A model generated the notes under the pieces. It worked only from the letters and a program-made list of their open reading frames with translations, was not told where the DNA came from and did no database searches. A DNA stretch of 14,823 nucleotides from assembly GCA_000433095.1 (NCBI GenBank), contig HF991469.1, forward strand, positions 93,550-108,372, given 5' to 3'. Below are positions 1 to 4,955 of this stretch, one piece after another (position 1 is the stretch's first letter; each line of letters starts with the position of its first letter). Source of the DNA: Clostridium sp. CAG:967. GTDB taxonomy: Bacteria; Cyanobacteriota; Vampirovibrionia; Gastranaerophilales; Gastranaerophilaceae. The position numbers were made by a program, and so were the translations under genes.

Positions 1-112
1 TTTCAGGAGCTTTTAGAGTGCCCCCCCCCCCGAATTTACGTACGAAATCACATTGTAAGTTGATAAACTTTCTTCCAACATACGCAGCAGATTTTTCACT
101 AAATCTTCTCAT
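1..112 (-). CDS. Prepilin-like protein, N-terminal fragment with poly-G (Gly4) tract; runs off left edge
   Basis: Read on the minus strand, an ATG at 112-110 follows a strong Shine-Dalgarno (GAAAGGAG, 119-126) at normal spacing. It opens a frame of 37 codons that stays open to the window edge: MRRFSEKSAAYVGRKF, then about eleven residues ending VRKF, then Gly4 (residues 28-31) encoded by a run of 11 G, then TLKAPE. The FTLAE prepilin signal itself is not in the window. The assignment rests on the same ribosome-binding site, the same early poly-G tract and a similar AGCTCCT stretch after the tract as in the prepilin gene at 2781-3580. Only the 11-G length keeps the frame open: 10 G gives a stop three codons after the Gly run (A-L-stop) and 12 G gives a stop within six codons. 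It is probably a surface or secreted pseudopilin-like protein. Family assignment is inference; the start and frame are seen directly. Confidence 0.55.
   Translation of the reverse strand, partial: MRRFSEKSAAYVGRKFINLQCDFVRKFGGGGTLKAPE
21..31 (-). repeat. Poly-G homopolymer tract, 11 G on coding strand (candidate contingency repeat)
   Basis: An uninterrupted run of 11 C on the plus strand (11 G in the coding strand of the fragment at 1-112) in otherwise AT-rich DNA. It lies inside codons 28-31, and at this length the frame is open. Runs of this length are known to slip during replication in other bacteria. Its position close to the start codon, with near stops in both other frames, fits a phase-variation switch. 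Confidence 0.8.
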
Positions 113-126
113 AAATTGCTCCTTTC
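109..126 (-). promoter_or_regulatory. Conserved ribosome-binding box of prepilin-like genes (copy 1)
   Basis: The 18-nt segment TCATAAATTGCTCCTTTC here is repeated exactly at 3652-3669. On the minus strand it reads as GAAAGGAG, a short A/T spacer and ATGA, so it is a strong ribosome-binding site with its start codon. A third, shorter version (GAAAGGAGCAA plus an A/T spacer) precedes the ATG at 3580. A possible -10 element, TATAAT, sits on the minus strand at 181-186, but I see no good -35. Confidence 0.6.
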
Positions 127-196
127 AATGAAATCATGTAAACCAGACAGCCGGTTCCATAATCCATTTTGACCATAATCATTATAACATATTTTC

Positions 197-226
197 AAAA
201 AAAAGACACCCCTTTCAGAGTGTCTT
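197..226 (-). terminator. Rho-independent terminator of the HU gene
   Basis: On the minus strand, AAGACACTC (226-218), a six-base loop and GGGTGTCTT (211-203) form a 9-bp stem followed by a run of eight T (204-197). One pair is G-T on the minus strand but would be A-C in plus-strand RNA, which supports use in the minus direction. It begins 28 nt after the HU stop codon. Confidence 0.85.
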
Positions 227-253
227 CTTAAATTTACATTATCGGTAAATTTC

Positions 254-532
254 TTATTTGCCGTTAACAGCAGTTTTGAATTTTTTACCAGCTGAAAAAG
301 CAGGAACTGTTGTTGCAGGGATTTTAAGTTCTTTACCTGTTTGAGGGTTACGACCGATTCTAGCTGCTCTTTTTCTAGATTCGAATGTACCGAAACCTAC
401 TAAAGTAACTTTTTTACCTTTAGAAACTGTTTTTTGGATAGTTTCAATTAACGCACCTAAAACTTCTGCAGCTTCTTTTTGAGTTACGTTTGATTTTTTT
501 GCAATTTCTTGTACTAATTCTTCTTTGTTCAT
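254..532 (-). CDS. hup: HU-family DNA-binding protein
   Basis: A 92-aa histone-like protein that binds and bends DNA as a dimer and compacts the nucleoid. The full length matches the family (about 90 aa). The sequence shows an N-terminal helical dimerisation part (MNKEELVQEIAKKS, residues 1-14), the VGFGTFE turn (45-51), the RNPQTGK arm tip carrying the DNA-intercalating proline (61-67) and the C-terminal AFSAGKKFK (78-86). I chose the ATG at 532-530 because AAGGAG lies 8 nt upstream. An in-frame ATG at 571 would add 13 residues (MKSAPHVRKGVLF) with no usable ribosome-binding site. It is a single-gene unit with its own promoter (619-646) and terminator (197-226), divergent from the glycosyltransferase gene. 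HU versus IHF cannot be fully settled by eye, but the lack of IHF-type extensions favours HU. Confidence 0.95.
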   Translation of the reverse strand: MNKEELVQEIAKKSNVTQKEAAEVLGALIETIQKTVSKGKKVTLVGFGTFESRKRAARIGRNPQTGKELKIPATTVPAFSAGKKFKTAVNGK

Positions 533-618
533 AAATAAAACTCCTTTTCTAACATGTGGAGCAGATTTCATCAGGCATTACCGACTTATCTGCCTCCTCT
601 TCTCTTTGTACATGCTCA

Positions 619-646
619 ATTATAGCCTAATTTATTTTAAAAGCAA
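619..646 (-). promoter_or_regulatory. Promoter of the HU gene
   Basis: On the minus strand, -35 TTGCTT (646-641), a 16-bp spacer and a perfect -10 TATAAT (624-619). This gives a leader of about 80 nt before the start at 532. The leader contains an AGGAGG (598-593) and a nine-codon ORF MPDEICSTC (578-549) that ends just before the HU ribosome-binding site; whether it is translated is unknown. Confidence 0.7.
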
Positions 647-755
647 GTATTTTAAGCTTTTTTAACACTTTTTTACTGATAAAACGTATAAATAGAGGAA
701 TTTGTATTACAAAAAGTAATAAATATGATAAAAGTGAGCTTTTTTATCTGTTTTT

Positions 756-764
756 TGGTACAAT
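756..764 (+). promoter_or_regulatory. Extended -10 promoter for the glycosyltransferase-apt operon
   Basis: TGGTACAAT forms an extended -10 element (TG-N-TACAAT). No convincing -35 is visible 16-18 bp upstream, as is usual for extended -10 promoters. Transcription would begin near 771, giving a leader of about 30 nt. The region 572-802 between the two divergent promoters is very A/T-rich; besides the short leader ORF noted with the HU promoter I see no gene in it. Confidence 0.5.
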
Positions 765-802
765 GTATTAGGAATTTGTAATATGGGAGTAACAGCTCAA
801 GT

Positions 803-2233
803 ATGAAAGAAAGAGTTTTATTATTTACTATTGTTTTCGGACTCGGTGTATTTATTTACATCTTTCAAAGTTACTTTAATACTGTGTGGGGACTAGCTTT
901 TTTATGTACGTTTATGTTTATTTACGCACTTTTTATGAACCTTTCTTACAAACTGCAAAAACGTAAACTACAGAAGTACCCTCAAATTATTAATCAAAAC
1001 TTTAAACCTTTTGTTTCAGTTATGATTCCTGCTCACAATGAAGAATCCGTTATTACTAATACGGTTGAAAACGTTTTACAAATGGATTATGAAAATTTTG
1101 AAATCATTGTTATTGACGACAGAAGCTCTGATAACACAGCTTCCGTTATAAAAGATTTAGAAAGAAAATATGATAAGGTTACAGCATTAATCAGAACTGC
1201 AGATGCTTTCCCCGGTAAATCAGCCGTATTGAATGATGCATTAAAAATTGCTAAAGGTGAAGCCATATTAGTATTTGATGCTGATGCAACGGTAGATGCT
1301 GATTTCCTTTCAAAACTTGTTCCTAACCTTGAACCTAAAGATGTCGGAGCTGTTCAGGCAAGAAAAGTTATAAGAAATAAAAATGCTAACCTTTTAACAA
1401 GATGCCAGAATAATGAATACACAATGGATGCTCACTTTCAAGTCGGCAGAGACTCTATAAAAGGAGCTGTTGAACTTCGTGGAAACGGAGAATTAATCAA
1501 ACGTGAAGCATTAGAAGATATCGGAGGCTGGAACAATTATACAATAACTGATGACCTTGATATGTCTACAAGATTACATATCAAAGGCTGGGATATTCGT
1601 TTCTGCCTTGATGCGGTTGTTTATGAAGAAGGTATTATATATTTATGGCCGTTATACAGACAGCGCAGACGCTGGCTTGAAGGAACCATCAGAAGATACC
1701 TCGAATATTTCGGCGATGTATTATTTTCACGTGATATGTCACTTCGGGCAAGTCTTGATATGACGGCGTATATTACTCAATTTATTATGCCCGGCTGGTT
1801 TTTAATGGAAATACTTATAAGAGGTTTTAAAGTTCTTGCAAAACAAGCACCTACTCATATGTTATACTCATCAATATTTATCGGATGTGTTATCGGTTTC
1901 GGATTTTTCTTTGCTGCAAGATATGCTCTAAGACGTTATGATTTTATGCCAAGACTTGATGCAACATTTGAGGCTTTAGAAACTTCTATTTACTTATTAA
2001 TAATATGGTTTCCTCTTGTGTTATATATCTGCTTTAAAATATTGTTTATGAAAAAAGATATGAACTGGGGTAAAACCGCACATGGACTTGTTATGGAAGA
2101 AGAAGCAAGTATAAAAGACTTCATAAAAAAAGAATTGCAAAAAACAAAAGAATACACAAAAGAATATACAGAAAAGTATACTGAAAAATTAAAACAAATA
2201 CTGGCTGAAAAAGGAGAAAAAAATGACAACTGA
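803..2233 (+). CDS. Membrane glycosyltransferase, family 2 (processive, PgaC/NodC/BcsA-like)
   Basis: A 476-aa membrane-bound glycosyltransferase. Two hydrophobic N-terminal segments (about 5-21 and 27-46) precede the GT-A domain: SVMIPAHNEE (72-81), the VIDDRSSDNT nucleotide-binding Asp pair (D105, D106), FDADAT (158-163), the TDDLD general-base region (249-253) and the QRRRW motif (287-291) typical of processive beta-polysaccharide synthases. More membrane segments follow (about 320-340, 353-373, 393-415), then a W-x-KT-x-H element (422-427) seen in PgaC/IcaA-type enzymes. The tail is a charged, four-residue-period stretch (KEYT, KEYT, EKYT, EKL; 449-463). It probably makes or extends an exopolysaccharide; substrate and product cannot be read from sequence. 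The ribosome-binding site is weak (GGGAG, 13 nt upstream), and no other in-frame ATG lies before an upstream stop. The gene overlaps apt by 11 bp, so the two are cotranscribed and probably translationally coupled. Confidence 0.88.
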   Translation: MKERVLLFTIVFGLGVFIYIFQSYFNTVWGLAFLCTFMFIYALFMNLSYKLQKRKLQKYPQIINQNFKPFVSVMIPAHNEESVITNTVENVLQMDYENFEIIVIDDRSSDNTASVIKDLERKYDKVTALIRTADAFPGKSAVLNDALKIAKGEAILVFDADATVDADFLSKLVPNLEPKDVGAVQARKVIRNKNANLLTRCQNNEYTMDAHFQVGRDSIKGAVELRGNGELIKREALEDIGGWNNYTITDDLDMSTRLHIKGWDIRFCLDAVVYEEGIIYLWPLYRQRRRWLEGTIRRYLEYFGDVLFSRDMSLRASLDMTAYITQFIMPGWFLMEILIRGFKVLAKQAPTHMLYSSIFIGCVIGFGFFFAARYALRRYDFMPRLDATFEALETSIYLLIIWFPLVLYICFKILFMKKDMNWGKTAHGLVMEEEASIKDFIKKELQKTKEYTKEYTEKYTEKLKQILAEKGEKNDN

Positions 2234-2756
2234 AACAATTATTGATGTAAAAAATAAAATCAGAGCTGTAAATGATTTTCCGAAACAAGGAATTGTTTTC
2301 CGTGATATTACCACAGCTTTGAAAGATGCTGAAACTTTAAAAGTAATGATTGATTATCTTTGCGATCAATTTAAAAATGAAAAGATTGATTACATTGCAG
2401 GTATCGAAAGCCGTGGCTTTATTTTCGGTATGCCTATGGCTTATAAGTTAAATGCAGGTTTTGTACCAATCAGAAAACCTAATAAACTTCCTGCTGCTAC
2501 ATATTCACAAGAATATGAACTTGAATACGGCACCGATAAAATAGAAGTTCACCAGGATGCATTTCCTCAAGGTGCAAATGTATTAATTGTTGACGATTTG
2601 CTTGCAACAGGCGGAACTGCGGAAGCTGCTGCTAAACTTGTTAAAAAGACAGGTGCTAACCTTGTTGGAATGGCTTTCTTAATTGAGCTGGAAGCTTTAC
2701 AAGGCAGAGAAAAACTTTCAGATGCGGGAAAAGTTGTTTCAATGTTAACTTACTAG
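2223..2756 (+). CDS. apt: Adenine phosphoribosyltransferase
   Basis: A 177-aa cytoplasmic purine-salvage enzyme converting adenine and PRPP to AMP and pyrophosphate. The length is normal for Apt. Visible motifs are FPKQGIVFRDIT (19-30, adenine-binding region), ESRGF (62-66), RKPNKLP (84-90, equivalent of the usual RKPGKLP flexible loop region) and the PRPP-binding motif VLIVDDLLATGGTA (120-133). The ATG at 2223 has AAGGAG six nt upstream and lies inside the end of the glycosyltransferase gene (ATGACAACTGA overlap). A terminator follows the stop codon directly. The glycosyltransferase-apt pairing is not one I know as a conserved pathway, so it may reflect only cotranscription. Confidence 0.96.
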   Translation: MTTETIIDVKNKIRAVNDFPKQGIVFRDITTALKDAETLKVMIDYLCDQFKNEKIDYIAGIESRGFIFGMPMAYKLNAGFVPIRKPNKLPAATYSQEYELEYGTDKIEVHQDAFPQGANVLIVDDLLATGGTAEAAAKLVKKTGANLVGMAFLIELEALQGREKLSDAGKVVSMLTY

Positions 2757-2782
2757 AAAAGAGCCTTAACGGCTCTTTTTTT
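2757..2782. terminator. Bidirectional terminator between apt and the prepilin-like gene
   Basis: AAAAGAGCC (2757-2765), the loop TTAAC and GGCTCTTTT (2771-2779) form a 9-bp stem ending in a T-run to 2782 on the plus strand; on the minus strand the stem is also followed by four T. It starts right after the apt stop and touches the stop codon of the convergent prepilin-like gene (TAA at 2783-2781), so it probably serves both. Confidence 0.9.
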
Positions 2783-3580
2783 AATATGTCATTTCCCAGT
2801 TGTCATTTAAAATTTTTCCAAAACAGCCATGTCCCCAGCCCGGTCTTGATGAATTACAAGCGCTTTGAAAATTCTTTTCTCTTATTTCTTTTGATAAAGG
2901 CGGTGTGAAATCCTCTCGTCCTGTATCAACATCAACGCTGTAATCATCAATTACACCATTATTATACAAACTCATTCCAAAAAAATCACGTCCCACAATA
3001 TTTGGACCTTTCTGACCGTTTGTATCAACTCCGAACTGCATAACAATTATATCTGATGCATCAGTAATTGCCGTAACTGAAACTGATGCACCGTTTGCAA
3101 GAACAAAATAATTTACATTTGAATGAGAGCTGTCATAATTTATATAAGTAGTACCATCCAACTTTTTATAATTTCCAGAGGCAAAACACGGGGAAGGATT
3201 ATGTCCGCAATCCTGAACTGTTTTAAAATAAGTTTTTACAAAATCAACAGCAGCATCTTGGGAACTAAGTCCTGCTTCCCGCAGATTAACAGCATTTTTA
3301 TCTGTTTGATATCTGAGTGCTGCCTGTCCAAGCTCATTATAAACCTTATGAAGCTGAGTTACATAACTCTGGCGCCGGTAATTCTGCATCAATGAAGGGA
3401 CGGTCATTGCAGAAACCACACCGATAATTCCTAAAGTGACCAATACTTCCGCCAAGGTAAACGCACTAAAACGATTATCTTCTAACGTGGCTACGTGCGT
3501 AGCACCTTCCGCCAGGGTAAAACCCTTGCTATAGGAGCTTAAACGGTTGCCCCCCCCCCAACGTGACTAAAATTTTTCAT
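2781..3580 (-). CDS. Prepilin-like (type II secretion/type IV pilin family) protein, out of frame at a G10 tract; putative phase-variable gene
   Basis: The ATG at 3580 has GAAAGGAG at good spacing and begins MKNFSHV, then a run of 10 G. As sequenced, the frame ends after MKNFSHVGGGATV (stop at 3541-3539). With 11 G it reads GGGGNRLSSYSKG, then FTLAEGATHVATLEDNRFSA, then FTLAEVLVTLGIIGVVSA and on to the stop at 2781: 266 aa without a break. The uninterrupted downstream frame is 2781-3455 or longer, but its only available start there is a TTG inside the FTLAE codons without a ribosome-binding site. The protein has a type IV prepilin signal and N-terminal hydrophobic helix (FTLAE, then LVTLGIIGVVSAMTVPSLM), a coiled helix (YRRQSYVTQLHKVYNEL), and a globular C-terminal part with D-TNG-x-x-GPN-x-x-GRDFFG and Cys residues, ending NDNWEMTY. 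It would be cleaved by prepilin peptidase and be anchored in or exported across the inner membrane. Alternatives to phase variation are a real frameshift mutation or a base-count error. Confidence 0.85.
3446..3521 (-). repeat. Duplicated FTLAE cassette (16-bp direct repeat, 60 bp apart)
   Basis: CTTCCGCCAAGGTAAA (3446-3461) and CTTCCGCCAGGGTAAA (3506-3521) differ at one base and are exactly 60 bp (20 codons) apart. Both encode FTLAE in the same frame. The first-translated copy is KG-FTLAEGATHV, with the canonical Gly before the cleavage site but no hydrophobic helix. The second is SA-FTLAEVLVTLG, with Ala at -1 and the helix. The segment between is richer in G/C than the flanks and contains a 6-bp inverted repeat, GCTACG-TG-CGTAGC (3490-3503). 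Confidence 0.75.
3550..3559 (-). repeat. Poly-G homopolymer tract, 10 G on coding strand (candidate contingency repeat, OFF length)
   Basis: Ten C on the plus strand, read as ten G between codon 7 of the prepilin-like gene and the prepilin signal. At 10 G the frame stops three codons later. At 11 G the whole gene is open. At 12 (or 9) G the frame stops after six codons. Together with the 11-G tract at 21-31 in a related gene start, this points to length variation as a translation switch. Confidence 0.85.
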
Positions 3581-3622
3581 ATTTTTGCTCCTTTCATTTA
3601 TTTGTTAGATTTATGCAATACA

Positions 3623-3655
3623 CTATATGACGGGTCCAGCGGCTACGCTGGTCAT
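3623..3655 (-). CDS. Ten-codon leader ORF upstream of the prepilin-like gene, with embedded hairpin
   Basis: An ATG at 3655-3653 inside an exact copy of the ribosome-binding box (3652-3669) opens MTSVAAGPVI and a TAG stop, 42 nt before the ATG at 3580. The ORF contains a perfect 6-bp stem with a four-base loop (CCAGCG, GCTA, CGCTGG; 3636-3651), a G/C-rich island in A/T-rich DNA. It could be a translated leader peptide that tunes the downstream gene, or the stub of an older start region left by duplication, since the box occurs in tandem here. Translation is suggested only by the good ribosome-binding site. Confidence 0.4.
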   Translation of the reverse strand: MTSVAAGPVI

Positions 3656-3683
3656 AAATTGCTCCTTTCTTTACTATAATTTT

Positions 3684-3712
3684 AGTATAACAAATTATAG
3701 ATAAGTTTTCAA
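3684..3712 (-). promoter_or_regulatory. Promoter of the prepilin-like gene, overlapping a 9-bp inverted repeat
   Basis: On the minus strand, -35 TTGAAA (3712-3707), a 17-bp spacer and -10 TATACT (3689-3684). A perfect 9-bp inverted repeat, CTATAATTT (3674-3682) and AAATTATAG (3692-3700), flanks the -10 element. It could be an operator, or merely A/T-rich symmetry. The promoter starts two bases after the stop codon of the LOG-family gene, so the prepilin-like gene has its own transcription start although it follows the long operon in the same direction. Confidence 0.65.
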
Positions 3713-3714
3713 GA

Positions 3715-4314
3715 TTAAGACCTTGTATAAATGTCAGCTTTTGTTATTGCAAAATTTTTAGGAACATATTCTAAAAGATATTCTATAGCTTGTTCAGGGG
3801 TTTGCGCAACATAATATAACTCTCTTGATGTATCCCGTGCAAAATTTTCTGATATAATTTCTTCAAAAAATTCAATTAATTTATCGTAGAAACCATTAGT
3901 ATTAAGAATAACAACTGCTTTCTGATTATACCCCAGCTGCTTTTGAACAATCATTTCAGAGAGTTCTTCAAGAGTGCCGAAACCGCCCGCAAGTGCCACA
4001 ACTGCATCAGAAAGTTCATCCATTTTAGCTTTTCTGCTTCTCATACAGGGAGTTACAAAAAGTTCGACACATTCATCCGTATAAACTCCCATATTATGAA
4101 GTCTTTCAGGCATAACGCCGATTATTTGACCGCCGTTCTTTTTAACCTGTTCGGCACAAGCCCACATCAAACCTAGTGAACTTCCTCCATAAACCATATT
4201 CATATCAGCTTTAGAAAGCAGTTTTCCGAATTCTGCAGCTTCCTTATAATATGATTTGTCTAAAAAATTACAGGAAGAAGCAAAAACACATACATTTTTT
4301 ATATTATTCTTCAA
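3715..4314 (-). CDS. LOG-family protein (TIGR00730-type, Rossmann-fold nucleotide phosphoribohydrolase)
   Basis: A 199-aa cytoplasmic protein of the LOG family, whose characterised members hydrolyse nucleotide 5'-monophosphates (in plants and some bacteria, cytokinin riboside monophosphates) to base and ribose 5-phosphate. Visible are VCVFASSC (8-15), VYGGSSLGLMW (41-51), the MRSRKAKM stretch (91-98) and AGGFGTLEEL (109-118). The last corresponds to the family signature PGGxGTxxE but with Ala for the usual Pro; the catalytic Glu and the glycines are kept. The start is TTG at 4314-4312, supported by GGAGG five nt upstream inside the preceding gene; no ATG fits. It overlaps the preceding pilin-like gene by 11 bp and is the last gene of the rny operon. 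The physiological substrate is unknown. Confidence 0.87.
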   Translation of the reverse strand: MKNNIKNVCVFASSCNFLDKSYYKEAAEFGKLLSKADMNMVYGGSSLGLMWACAEQVKKNGGQIIGVMPERLHNMGVYTDECVELFVTPCMRSRKAKMDELSDAVVALAGGFGTLEELSEMIVQKQLGYNQKAVVILNTNGFYDKLIEFFEEIISENFARDTSRELYYVAQTPEQAIEYLLEYVPKNFAITKADIYTRS

Positions 4315-4945
4315 AGCCGCCTCCGATTTTATAGTAATATGAACAGCTTACACCTGTGCCTGAATCAGAACAATCTTTTTTCAAATCATTCATATCCATA
4401 TCAAAACCGAACGGCTCGATTCTGCCGCCGTCATAAATATTAACGCCGTAAATATCCCGCCCCCAACGGTTTGGCGGCAAAATACCATTTATATCAAATA
4501 ACATTAGAAATAATGCATCAGTGGAATTTTCCGATTTTATATCTTTGATACCCACAATTGTATTATTTTCTGCAAAATAGAAATCATCAAAATAGTAACT
4601 CTGCCCCTTATAAACTTTTGTACCGTTCATATATCGGGGTTTATAATGTTTACCCGGGTAAGTTTCAGTGTTAATTCTCAGATAAGGCTTGACTAGTGCA
4701 AGAAGAATTGCTTCACGTTCCTGCGGTGTCTTAGCTTTTTTCATACTTGTCAGAATATCATCTGTTATATGAGCATTGATTACCGAAAACATATATTCAA
4801 CACGATTAAGCTTTTCATTCCATTTTGAAATTGCATTTGCCTGACGTGTGCTTTCAATGGATACAGGCATTAACAACAAGATAACACCAAGCATTACAAA
4901 TAAAGCGATTGAATATTCAAGTTTCCAATAACGTTTTTTTGCCAT
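4304..4945 (-). CDS. Membrane-anchored pilin-like protein without the FTLAE signal
   Basis: A 213-aa protein with a short basic N-terminus (MAKKRYWK), one hydrophobic helix (about 11-29) and a long extracytoplasmic part. Near the C-terminus it carries D-INGILPPNRWGRDIYG (152-167) followed by NIYDGGRI, which parallels D-TNG-x-x-GPN-x-x-GRDFFG followed by SLYNNGVID in the prepilin-like protein at 2781-3580. Both also share an RQ-containing amphipathic helix after the membrane segment and a Cys near the end (CSYYYKI). It therefore looks like a paralogue that kept the pilin architecture but lost the prepilin peptidase site, so it would remain a plain signal-anchored protein. The ATG at 4945 has GAGG five nt upstream; a TTG eight codons earlier lacks support. 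It lies 10 nt after the PHP gene and overlaps the LOG gene by 11 bp. Function unknown; homology by eye only. Confidence 0.75.
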   Translation of the reverse strand: MAKKRYWKLEYSIALFVMLGVILLLMPVSIESTRQANAISKWNEKLNRVEYMFSVINAHITDDILTSMKKAKTPQEREAILLALVKPYLRINTETYPGKHYKPRYMNGTKVYKGQSYYFDDFYFAENNTIVGIKDIKSENSTDALFLMLFDINGILPPNRWGRDIYGVNIYDGGRIEPFGFDMDMNDLKKDCSDSGTGVSCSYYYKIGGGFEE

Positions 4946-4955
4946 AAGAACCTCT

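Noticed and set aside
21..31. Poly-C run as an assembly gap filler or sequencing artefact
   Set aside because: Not excluded as to exact length, but the run lies in frame behind a good start codon, and a near-identical run sits in a second related gene start, which random artefact would not explain.
533..571. Upstream ATG for the HU gene adding 13 residues
   Set aside because: No Shine-Dalgarno at proper distance; the ATG at 532 has AAGGAG and gives the standard HU N-terminus.
2781..3455. Prepilin-like gene starting at the TTG at 3455
   Set aside because: The TTG encodes the Leu of FTLAE and has no ribosome-binding site; starting there would remove the prepilin signal. The ATG at 3580 with its strong site is the natural start once the G-tract is one base longer.
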